Assembly: GCA_037013685.1 (NCBI GenBank)
Contig: CM072886.1
Coordinates: 91,624,422-91,688,421, forward strand
Length of the DNA stretch: 64,000 bases
Direction: 5' to 3'
Origin: Acridotheres tristis
Taxonomy: Eukaryota; Chordata; Aves; Passeriformes; Sturnidae
The position numbers and the translations under genes are program-made. Below are positions 1 through 11,200 of the stretch, in pieces (the stretch's first letter is position 1; the number at the start of each line of letters is the position of its first letter). Under the pieces are notes generated by a model. That model was not told the DNA's origin, made no database searches, and saw only the letters and a list, made by a program, of their open reading frames with translations.

Positions 1-1993
1 CGTTCATACATATGGAGATTATAATGCAAACAATCAAGGACCCATGGAGGCTGCTGTACTGGCATCTGAGTAATATGCATGTACTGTGTCTGTTACTTTA
101 TGAGCATTAGAGACAGGATTAGGAGCTGTAGTTCTTGTCCCAACACTTGTCCCTTGGCAGTAAACTGCAGTGGTATCTATGCTCTTTGCAATTTACTTCA
201 ATGTCATGCAGTGATCTGTCTCCAGCATATTAACATGCACACAAACTGGGTTTTTCCTGTTAACTGGGGAAAAGCCCTGGAAGTTGCTATGAGAGCAGCT
301 TTTGGCATGGAAGCTCTAGTTTCACGTGAAGATCTGCTTTTCACTGAAAGTGAAGGAAGCCTACTTTTTACAAGGGAAAACATTTTTATTTCAGGAAGAA
401 TTCAATCCAGCTCTGTATCAGCTGGTTCAAATTCCGACCATAGCTTGGGATGGGGGTTGAGCCCCTGGGTGGGTTTTGGCACACGTGAGGCTCAGGTCCT
501 GTTTGCCAGCGAAACTGGGAGCATAGCTGTGCCTGAGAGGGGCCCAGCCACCCACCACCTCCAGCCCTGCTGCGCTGTCCTTGCAGGTGTGGAGAGGATG
601 GATTGTCCTTTCCCTGGATCCCTTGTGCTGTGTGGTCCATGACATGCAGGGCACGCCTTCACCACCTCGCAGGCCGTCCATCCCAAAAGAATGCCCCTAA
701 ATTACACCCCACTTTTCAGTTTCCCACCGGGGAAAGTGGGGCACGGTGCCTGCCCGCCTCTCCCCTCCTCCCCTTCCTTCCCTCCCTCCTCCCCAGCCCG
801 GCGAAGCTGTGCCGCGCTCCCCCGTGTACGTGGAGCCGGTTCCATACGAGGCGTTCCAGTGATGAATGCCTCCTCCTGGAATTGTGCCTGTGTCTCTCAG
901 GCGTGATGCAGCCGCGCAAAAATGTAAAGCATCTTTCTTAGTTTACTGCGGGAAATTCAGCATCCAACTAAGGAAGTTTTATCACATCTCTCATTCAGTT
1001 ACTGTTTCCTACATTTCAAATATACTGCGGTCTGTACAGCAGCTTTTTTTTTCTTTAATTTTGTTGCAAATCTTTCCGACTTAAAACCAAACTTTGACTG
1101 GTAAATGTCATGAATCTCGGGCCAGGTTTAATTAGGAATTTTCTAAATCTATTAACAAAAGAGATGCACTTAATACATTATGTCAACCAGAGCTGGGCTT
1201 TCTTTAGCTATTTCGAGGCCTGCCATAGGCACAGCTTGAAACTTGCTTGGATTTTACATGGGTGCCGTATTTTATGTTGCATTAATTTAAAATGGTCTGT
1301 TTCACTTCATCAAGACTTTAGCTTAAGGATAATGCATTTATGTAAGATTAATCTTGCCATGTTGTTTTAGGATCAGGATTGTAAACTGCATTGTTCCAAC
1401 AGTGATGTTCTAAATGTCATTTTAAAGCTTTTCTTGGGAGCTGCAGGCTCCCACTTATTCATGATGTTATCTTTAATTTCACTTGATTTTAGAATATCCC
1501 TGCTTTTTTTTTTCCTTTTTCAATGTGGTAATTATTCATGAAAATTGTCTAAGAAAATAAAAGGAAGATGACAAGGGGGGAAAAAAGCCGCCTTAGCATT
1601 TGACAGACCTGCACAAGAATTCAGTTTTTCTTCATTTAGCTGCTTCTGTGACCTCAAACTTCAGCCTTTTTAAAGCACTGATCTAGTTGTGAATCCCTTT
1701 TGGCTAGCACATAATTTGCACTTTTTGGAGGCTTCTTCTTTCCCTCCTTGTTCTCAGCCTTCTCTGAGCTGCTCTGCCAGATCCTGTTACTTCTTTTTCT
1801 AGTCCATCAGGGACTTTATATGGACCTGACACACTTTGCTCTCGGTGGAGATGCTTTAAAAAAAACCCCGAACCCAAAAGTGTTCTCATGTGGCGGGTCA
1901 AGATGAATGTACGTGATGCTAATAAAGGGTAACGAATGCCGGCAGAACTCGCTGGAGGGTCGTGCCTGGGAGCAGGGGCGAGAATGAGCTTTT

Positions 1994-2220
1994 CCCCATG
2001 TTGTCCTTCTTGCAGGGGAGAGACCACGGCGGCGCGGAGGTCACGGCCCACACGCTGCATCTCCGGAAGGGAACCTAGATCCCGGGCGGAGCAGCCCCCG
2101 CGCTCCGGAGCATCCATCCCCCTGCCAGCCCTCGCCGCGCCCGGAGCTGCTGCGCGCCGCAGGCTGGGAGCAGCGCTCTGCCAGGAGCGGGGTGCCTCCG
2201 CGCTGTTAATCATCTTAAAA
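1994..2220. promoter_or_regulatory. Short CpG-rich patch
   Basis: GC content and CpG density rise sharply over about 230 bases, with clusters such as GGCGGCGCGG and CCGCGCCCGG, inside otherwise AT-rich DNA. A TATATATAA string at 2243-2251 and a TGACGTA CRE-like half-site at 2254-2260 follow immediately. This could be a small CpG-island promoter or an enhancer. The open frames across it on both strands, 95 and 178 codons, are expected in GC-rich DNA and show no recognisable domain. Confidence 0.35.
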
Positions 2221-3187
2221 TAAATGAAGATGCTACACAAGATATATATAAATTGACGTACTAATCAGTCCCACGGTTCCTTATTTCCTTTATAATAAAC
2301 AGTGGAGTTGGCAAGCACTGTGGCGGCACAAGGCATCTATATTAATCAAGAGAAGTTTGAGACACTGGAAAAATTAAACTTTATGTGATTTGGACAGCAT
2401 GAAGAAGTTAAGCACTGTAACAAAAACCTCCCTGATGCTCACAATGACTATTTGATACATTTGAAAAACAGCAGTGGATTCGAGGGCTGGAGAAGTATTA
2501 ATTAATGAAACTGCCACTGCCTGTCATGCTGAAAAGCAAATTAAAAAAAAAAAAACGAAACAGCAACGGAGAGAGGAAGAATGGGGGGTGCAGGGAAAAG
2601 GTGGCATTCGGTGCTGAGAAAGCAATGCTTGATGAAGGATTAAAGGGACTAAAGAGAAAGACCATCATTCTGCAATGGTTTGTTTCATTACAGTTTGGGG
2701 ACCACTTGCATTTCTAGTGCTCTTGCTCTTGACTGTGCACCATTAATAGTATGTGAATATGGAAATTGAAACACTTCCAGAGAAAAGCTTCTATTCTGCT
2801 TTGGAAAAGAAAAGCTAGTTGAACACTAAGAAAAAAACCAGGCTTCTGTGTTTTACTCTCAGGACCTTTTTTTTTGTAACAGGGCTACTTTCTTCAACCT
2901 GGTCACAAAGGAAGTCTTCACTTAATGAAAAATAAAAAGGAAAAAAATAAAACATTCAGCTGTCTAACACCGCTGATCTGTCTGTTTAGAAGAGAAAAGG
3001 TGTCACTGAAGGGATTCAGGGAGCCCTGGGGCCATAAGGTGCTCTCTGCTCCTGCATTTGGTTCAGCAGACCAGCTGCCGCTCCTCCTTGGGCCCACTGA
3101 TGCTCTGGAAAGACGAGGAACTTCTTTTGTGGTGGCAGGTTAATGTTCATATAAATGTGTCATGTCTTGTACTTGGTGATCACTGGT

Positions 3188-3224
3188 GGTGTTAGAAAAA
3201 AAAAAAAAAAAAGAAAAAAAAAAG
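3188..3224. repeat. A-rich simple repeat
   Basis: A long, nearly pure adenine run is interrupted by one G. No target-site duplication or retrocopy body is evident beside it. Confidence 0.7.
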
Positions 3225-4928
3225 CTTTATATACCTCTTCTACAGTAACTCTTTTAACTGCAAGTTTTCAAGGTGGGGTTGTGGCACATAACAGGTTGTT
3301 AAACCATGCAGTGTAAGCAATTAAAAAATGTATTCCACAGATATAAATATTTTGTTTTCTTATTGCTGTGACACTGTGTGTGATGGTAATATTTCTGAAA
3401 GTTTCAGATTTTGCACATATAATTTTATGCATTATCAAAAGTTACTGCTGCCTTGAAAGAAAATGTTCTGTGAAAATTTTTGCAAAAGCTTTACTAGTTT
3501 TTTTTTTTAATTGTAACATTTTGTAAAGGCAGGAAATGGAGTTAAAAAACAACTAGCATGCTAAATATATTTTTCAAAAAAGCAATAATTTTACATGTAC
3601 AGAAATGATGCTAACCTTTAATACAGGTGAGACCACAGTTTACTTAATACAGTAATGGAATAGTGCTGTTTTTGTAGAAATGGGCTTCTGACAAAAGATT
3701 TGTTTAAAAAAAAAAAAGCAGAAAAAGACTTAAAACGTGATCTTTCTGTTCTAACAGTTCTAACAGGTGGGCGGGGGGGTTGCTTTAAAAAAAAATCTAG
3801 TCAGTAATTTGGACTGGATACTACTTGACAGGTTTTGTTACATTGCAACACTTGTAACAATGCAAATTAACTTTCTTACTTATTTTTTTTTAAACTAGAT
3901 TTTCCTTATGCTATTACACGAGATGTAAACCAGAGTTCTCTGTAAGTCTCGGTGTCGTTAGGAATGTCTGTGCAAGTACTTAAAAGTGACTGTAATTAAC
4001 TGTTCTGTGAAGTTATTTTGAGGGAGGTCGCATAGACACATTCCATTGTACACCAAAAAAAAAAAAAGAAAAAAATATTTTGCTGTGTTGCTTAATGATT
4101 ATCATTTTGGGTTTGCACTAGCTTTCTCTTTGTTTTTGATTTTTTTTGTTGATTTTCTTTTTATTTTTGTTTTGTTGCTTTTCTGAGTCATATTTTCCAT
4201 GAGAAAAAGTAATGGTGACAGTTCAGGAATACACAAAAGCTAGTTGCTTAACCTATTTGTTTGTGGTTTAGTTATTAAAAACTCTTCTATACCCAAAATG
4301 GCACAAAAGTGTAGTGTACATTTGTAATTTCTCTCTTTTTTAAATTGTATTTTTTTGGCAAGCTGAACTAGAAAATGTGAGTTAATATTTAGAGCCAAAA
4401 CCTTCTTTCTGGAATTTTCTTCCCGAATCCTAGCCAGAGAAGCTAGTGCTGTCACTGCCATTACCAGGGTACTAATCAGCAAAGTTTACAATCATAATTT
4501 AGCTTCATGAAGAACAACAGTAGGGGAAATCAGTTTAAATAATTATATGCTGTGTATAGCACAGAAGTGAGATTTTCACTTAATTAAACAAGAAATAAGA
4601 GTGGGTGGGGGAAAACCAACCTTAAGGACCATCTGTTTTTGAAAGTGAATCCCACGATTTCTTCTTTTTTTTTTTTTTTGTCATTGTATTGTATTGATTT
4701 GTTATTTTAGTTAGACCATAGTATTTAAAATGAGTTGTGTTCTTATTTATTTAGTCAAATGGGCTTTGATCAGCTCTTTTAAGCAACATGATAAGTTTTT
4801 TTGGCATGACACACTCCTGTAAAGCCCTTTTATGACTGTTACAGGGACTTTCTACTACCTCTACCAATCTACTGTTTTCTTCTTCTTAACAGGTTTTTAT
4901 GGTGTTGCAAGTCTAATGTAACTTAGAC

Positions 4929-4934
4929 AATAAA
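4929..4934 (+). promoter_or_regulatory. Candidate poly(A) signal AATAAA
   Basis: A canonical AATAAA is followed within about 45-110 bases by U-rich, CT-rich and then GT-rich sequence (4975-5040), the usual arrangement of a cleavage and polyadenylation site. The preceding 1.5 kb is U-rich and free of recognisable repeats, as in vertebrate 3' UTRs. AATAAA hexamers are frequent by chance in DNA of this composition, so the call rests on context. Confidence 0.35.
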
Positions 4935-4935
4935 G

Positions 4936-7900
4936 GGTTTGATTATCTATGCTGCAGATTCTCAGTGTATCTGCCATCTCTCTCTCTCTCATTCTCTCTC
5001 CCCCCTCTCTCTCTCTCTCTGGTTTGTGTGTGGTTTATTTTAGCTAAAGTGTAGGAGATCTCTTTTATTATTACTGAAGTGAAAGACCAGCAGAGTATTT
5101 TTGTATCCTGAATGTTGTACACTAACCAAAAGTCCAGCTTGGAGAAACATTCTCATCAGGGCTGATCAGCTACATTGCCACCATGGTGCATTCTTGAAAT
5201 TCCTTCTTCCAGAAATGCTGTGTATAAATGGGTGCATTCTACAAAAAGTTAAGCCAGTTGGAAAGCCAAGACAGTTTTTAGGTTTGTATTTTAAAATGTC
5301 TTAAAAGTCCTTAGTGATAAAACTTGGCATAAATTGCTGCCTCTGTCCTATCAAAGACCGAGCTTTAATGAAAACAACTGGGTGTTATCCTTTAGAAAAC
5401 AGCATCTGCTGGTTGGTGAAAGAAGTGGTTTGCTATTGATTGTGGGATACAAATTTCTCACTTGGGGGGATTTCCAGGCCTTGGTGTCCTGCAGGTTTCA
5501 TGGTAATCCCTGTAAATGTGTTGCTGTGTTGCTGCATTCTCATGCTTTGAGGAGCTGTGAGGTGCCTTCATTTATCCTACTGGAGGAATCAGAGTGTGCG
5601 TGATGTTTGGAGCCATTTTACAAAATCCTGTTATTCCAGTGCGAGTGCATCCCCACTGTTCAGTCCTTCTCATGCCCAAAGATTTTCTGACCAGGCCTGT
5701 GCTTGGTTTTGGTCTTCCTTGCCATATTCTCATGCTGAGTTACCTCAGGTGTATCTAAGCAGCTCCACCAGGAATGCTGGAATTCATTGACACAGGTGAG
5801 GATTTGTCCTTGAAAAATTGATTTGTCACAAGACCTAGAGCAAAGCAAGAGGTACCTTCTTCATTAGGTTCTTACTATATAAAATGCGTTGGATTATTGG
5901 GGGAAAGGTGTGGTCACTGCGTTGCAGAGAGGGAGAAAAGACAGCAACACACACGGACCTCTTTTGGGGAAAAAAGGCCAACTTTATTGTACAGACATTC
6001 TGTATTTAAAGTGTGTTATGCAGCTGGGACAGGACAGTAGTTCATTGGACAATTGGGAAAAACATCCCTGGGACAGCATGTCCAGATGTCCCACGGGAAA
6101 GACACCAGGTGTTAATCTTTATTATGAATTCCCTTCTGTGTTTCACCATGTTATCACTCTGGGAGACTTCATCCCTAACTGAAGCTGTAGTCAGCTTGTC
6201 AGCCTGGGAATGGACCTGAGAGTCAGGAGAAATCCAGGCCTGAAAAGAATTTCCAAGCTGTAATTCCCTAGCTCTGTGAATGTGTGTGCCCACAGAAAGG
6301 TTGCATTTTATGACAAGTCAAATTGCCTCTGTGCAAGTCACTATTTGTAAGCCAGCAGTTCTGTGCAAAGTGCTGAATTGCAGGGTCTGCTCCACTTGTG
6401 CTCTCTCCTTTCTCTTTTGCTGTGTTTGAGAACCCCATACTTCAGGGCAGTCCAGTGTTCAGAGGCAAAGCACAAGTGGATTCACTGAGAGTTTGCAGGT
6501 AAGGAACACCAGCCTGGTCGCACTGTTTAGAGGGTAACACAAATGAAATATACATAGAAATCTTCCCCTTCAGTTTTTTATTACAACTTACGAAATTACT
6601 GTTTCTGGAGCAGCAGGTGGTATAAAGCAGTTGAAGATAATTGAAAGCATAGATATGGTCCCCTATTGACTGCTTTCCATGGGACTCTGGGAATGCTGGC
6701 ATTTTTAAGAGGGACTGTACCCATGTGATGACATCATTAGCAATCTCCAAGTATACAGGAGTTGTTACAAAGATACTTCTGCTTGGTTTTTCCTTCGGTT
6801 TATTAATACTACATTTGGGAGGAAGAACACCATAACCACCCCAAAAGCCTAGAAAAAAATGCCCTTTTGTTTTGTTTGAGGCTGGTAGTCACAGAGTAAA
6901 TCGTACATGGGGAAAAAAAATCCCTATATGTTGGGTATAAGCAAGTGTTTCCAAACTGACCACCAGTTACTGGTCAAAGTAAGGGATGCTTTTGCTAGTA
7001 AGAGAAGAAGGGGTATGTTGTGATTAGGAAGCAGACACAGACCAGGGGTTTGTCTTGTTTCCAGCTCTGTGGGTTGGAACACTGCAGTGGATGTTGCTCA
7101 CAGGGCCATAAGAAAGAGGAAGAAAGCCCATGAAAGATCAGTATAGGGGCTACGTTTTGACCCTCTGAAATTTAAGTAGGTGGAAAGCAGTCTGAGGAAG
7201 GCCAAAGCTGAGAACAAGATCAAGGAGAGGCCAGAAGTGGAGTGAGAAATTGAAAGGAAAATCACCATCGAGTGAAAAAGTTGCCAGAAAGGGCAAAGTA
7301 AAAAATTTGAGAGGTGAAAAGATTTGGGAGATGGAGCAAAAACTCTGAAACCTAACCAGAAGAGTTGTATGCCTTTATCAGAGAGCTTCTGCTCAAATGA
7401 AAGAGAGGAGGAATGTGCAGACAGCTTCTGGGAAGATGGATTGGAAAATTCTGAAAATAAGCACATAATTTAATCTCGGTGAATCATCTTATTCTGCAAA
7501 AATGTTCTTAGGCTGAATGATGTTCTGACAGAAAATAAGGGAATGCCTTTTTTGATATCTGCTTTCTTGACTGATGAGTGAACCAGAGGTAGAACTGTAA
7601 TGATGAGTAGTTGAGGGTGGACTGAAGGGTCTCTCCAATACCTAAGGCATTCTGAGAAGCATATTGCTCTTCTAGAGAAACAAGTAGACTGATTAGCCCC
7701 AAGCTGGAAAGGGAAAAAAAAAAGGCAGGCAAGAAGGCTCAGTGTTTTAAGCAGATGCTGAACTGGAGTAATCCTTTGAGGATGCTAGAGGGTACATTCA
7801 GATAGCATTCTGTAATACAGAATGTTTTAAGATGCCTTGTAGTATGTTGGATAAAAGAGTTGGAGATGCTTAAAGCTGTTAAGATGAAGTGTCCAATATT

Positions 7901-8220
7901 AAAATGGCTTCAGACATTTGGCTCTTTCCTCTGTGAAATCCTTTGTATCTCAAATTTAAGTTGTTCATATGAGATTGGTACAGATGGCTTGATTTGTTTG
8001 TTCCTGTGTCATCAGGTGAGTTACTTGTCAGGAGTTTAGAAAATGTGAGTTACCCATGTTCCCTTTCGGTAAGTGAAAAGCTGTGCATGTCATCTTTCAT
8101 CATCATCAACCCAAAGTACCACAGGAACCTCAGAAGGTTTTACTAAGCAGAGAAAAATTATTTTTTTGTCTTCTAAATATTCATTGTTATGATATGACAG
8201 AAAATAAATGGAACCTGACC
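4936..8220. other. Unique non-coding sequence
   Basis: Apart from the CT tract, no gene, RNA or repeat family is recognisable on either strand. Short open frames of 60-120 codons occur, but their translations are of low information and lack domains. Confidence 0.6.
4975..5020. repeat. (CT)n microsatellite, interrupted
   Basis: A CT-dinucleotide tract is broken by ATT and a C-run, and is followed by a short GT-rich stretch. It lies just past the candidate poly(A) signal at 4929. Confidence 0.8.
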
Positions 8221-8261
8221 CTGAATTCTGGGAGTAAGTTCATCTTACTCCCAGAATTCAG
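8221..8261. repeat. Perfect inverted repeat (18-bp arms, 5-base loop)
   Basis: The left arm CTGAATTCTGGGAGTAAG (8221-8238) and its exact reverse complement (8244-8261) flank the loop TTCAT. Pairing stops sharply at both outer ends, where C faces C. Such a sharply bounded perfect hairpin is typical of a recent template-switch (fold-back) replication error. No MITE terminal sequence or target duplication is seen. Confidence 0.9.
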
Positions 8262-11200
8262 CTAATTTTTCTGAGACAGGGCAGCGTTGTGCTTTGTGTG
8301 GGACAGTTCATGAGCCAGTGGTGGTTTCTGAGGTCTACAGCTTGTCACAGAATGCTGGAGCAGTGCTCCAATAAACGTGGTTCTTCTGTGAGGGACTTCC
8401 CTTGGTGAAGGTAGGTCACAAACCAGACCATTTCTTGCTTTTCCCACGAGTTTTCACGAGTCACACTGCTGCTGCTACAGTGACACTGGGTCTGTTCTTC
8501 CCCATGGGAGGTCACTGCAGTCACCTCACCCACAGAACACCATGGACTTAAAATGGTAACCAGTTTGCTGGCTACTGCTTTCCCAAATTTTTCTTCCTTG
8601 TGTTCCTCTCCTCCTTCAGAGAACACAGATGGGGGTGGTTGCTTGCACCACAGAGGAGGTGACACCTCCAAAGCAGTGGTGGGGACAGGCAGCTGGGAAG
8701 AGTTTTCTGTTTCCAAGAAGTCAGTCCACATGAGGAGCTTGCCTAGTCCTGTCCCCTCTGCTGGGGTTTCTTAGCTGCTTGTCCTGACAAATGGCAGATC
8801 AGTTGTATGGCCACGCTCCTGATAATGTTCAAAGCCTGCTATGGATATGGGAATGATTGGCTTTTCCCAAGATTTTTTTTCAAGTATTGACAAGAGTAGA
8901 GAGTGTCTTTGTTTGGGAGTGTTTGCATTGTTAGAGGGACAGGAGGGAACTTAGTGCAGGTACGACATGAAGCACATTTTTTATCTCTAGGAACTGTAGG
9001 TCTAGTGGTAGCTTCTAGGGGCTCTTTACAAAGACAGATTTTTGCAAGTTTGCTAACAAGGAGGAGGAATTATGTGGAAATTTGCTCAGGATCTCAGTCT
9101 CTGGTTGCTCACCATCCCTGTGCCTTGAGAGAGCAGGGCTGCCTGCTGCCACTGGCCCTAGGCTGGCATTCAGGTGGTGAAGGGGACCTGTACTTGCTCT
9201 TTCCCCAGCAGTGACACACATGCGTGGCTCTTCTTGGGCTCCCTCCCCTGGCTTGCTTGCTTCCCAGCTCACAGCCACAAATGGGGAGGTTCTGCTGTCT
9301 CATCCCAAGAGCTACATCCACCAGGATAGAGGTGTGAAAGGAAATGGGGTCTCAGCCCTGTCATTGAGGAGGGTATCTTGGCACAGCCGTGTTCTGGGAT
9401 TTTTTGTTTTGCACCAGCGATGCAATGGGAGCAGCCCAGGATGCAGAAGCCCTGTGCTCCTTTAGCTGGAGAGGTGTTCAGGCCTCTCTGGGGGGACCCC
9501 CGAATTGTGATGAACAACAGAATCTGGGCAGTACCTTCTGAAAAGGTTCACTGCAACTCTGTCTTCATCCCCGTAAGTTAAGCATTTGGCCAGGGGTCAT
9601 CTCTGGTGGAATGAGAACTGCAGGAACTTCCTGAGCTAGGTCGAGTGCAAGTGCTAGAATTAAATCCAGGCAGACCCAAGCAAAATTCCAGGGGGAATGA
9701 CAGGCAATGAGCAAGTGTCAAAAATTACATGGGCCTTTTACTTGCTGCTGGAAAGGCTGCTGATTAACTTCACAGCACCATTTCCTATGTTGCCCCTTAA
9801 AGTACTAGTGCTTTCAGGGTTTTCTAACATGGAATCCCCGACAAAGTTACGTAAGTTATTTTAATTTTGCCTCCTTTGGCAGCATATGATAGGAGAAATC
9901 TCATGGCTTTTAAGGTGAGGAAAGTAGAAGGGGAATAGTCCAAGTGGCAGCAGTGTTACTCTCCTAAACTGCTACTTTTTCAGACCATGACATTTAAAGT
10001 ATTTGATAACTTGAGTTAATTCTCCGTTGCATGGATTCTGTTGAATAAACAGTGACTTTAAAATGAGGCACAGCTGGAGGCACCATTAAACCCACCTGAA
10101 TTTTGCTTCTCAAGCTGTGTTTTCTGAGTATTTTGCAGAAAATTAGTTTTTGAGAGTTTTTAGAAAAAAAATAAGCTCCTAAGTTTAGAGAAATCATTTT
10201 GACTGTAGTCAGAATTTCAATGCTTCAGGAAGCTGAACTTGGAATAAACAGGTGAGTGGCTGAGGTAGCACAGACAGAAGCACCAGAGCTGTCAACCTAG
10301 CTAGATAGTGTTATTACTGAGACTGGTTTGGTAAATACGATTCCAGGGAGTCCAGGTGCCTTACAGGGCCTCCCCTGATACTTCTCCATGCCACTTTTGG
10401 CAGAATAATTTGTAAGATTACAGTTTCCTTATATAAAGTAGGTAAATCTTAGGTAGGTGTCCATCTCTGCTGGGCACTGTATGGTAAGAGACATTTCCTG
10501 ATGCTAAAGCTGCGTGTGGGCTGCCATGCAGAAGTGATGCTGCACCAGCCTTGGGGGCAAATTCTCCCTGTGACCACGGCACTTACCTGCTTGAATGCCT
10601 TTCAGCTGCCTCTGAGGCAAACGAGGTGCAGCACACAGGGCACACATGCTGTGCTCTAAAGGTGTTTCCTGCTGTGGGAATGGGCCCTGGCACCCCTGGA
10701 TTCGGCTGATCTGGCCAACCTCTGCTCTTAGAGCAGCCAAGAGATGGCACAAATAATGGTGGCTGGGTGGTGGGCAAAGGCAGGTGCCATGTGCAGGCAG
10801 TCTTGCTGCAGTCTGAGCCCAGGCAGGGTTTCACAGCTCAGATAAATGCACAGATAGGGAGGAAGGCTGCAGAGGAGCCTCGCCTCACACAGCTCCATGC
10901 ACAGAGTGTGGTGACAGTCTCTGTGCTGGGAGAGTGGCTGCTCGCTGCCCTACAGCTGTCTGTAAAGGAAGATGTGTCCTTTTTTAGGCTTCCAAAGAAT
11001 GCTCTAGTGAGAGGACATTGAACTGAGTGTGGTGACACGACAACTTGACAGTCTTAACCCACCCAGGTAATGATGAGGAAAGGTTGATTACTTGGCTGTT
11101 TCTTGGAGCCTTTAATTGTCTTTAATTATTCTGTCTATCTGTGGGCTTGTGTCACTTTTGTACCATTGGAAGGAGGCAATCTGTTTCACAGAGGAGACTG

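Larger units (their letters stand above)
74..4935 (+). other. Possible long 3' untranslated region or gene-end-like sequence
   Basis: The stretch is AT-rich, particularly 2230-4935, with many U- and A-runs, no interspersed repeat that I recognise, and a canonical poly(A) signal at its right end. A frame open from the left edge of the window stops with TAA at 71-73. Together this resembles a long 3' UTR of a plus-strand gene whose coding part lies outside the window. The upstream frame is only 23 codons and I do not recognise its peptide, so coding is unproven. The CpG-rich block at about 1994-2220 would be unusual inside a 3' UTR. The alternative is intergenic DNA with a chance AATAAA. Confidence 0.3.

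Noticed and set aside
79..642. 187-codon open frame near the left edge
   Set aside because: The translation has no recognisable domain, signal or repeat, and nothing marks its start. It is probably chance.
1704..2240. 178-codon minus-strand frame over the CpG patch
   Set aside because: The arginine- and alanine-rich product is what GC-rich DNA gives in any frame; no domain is seen.
8221..8261. MicroRNA precursor
   Set aside because: The stem is only 18 bp, perfectly paired with a 5-base loop and no basal stem, which does not fit a typical precursor.
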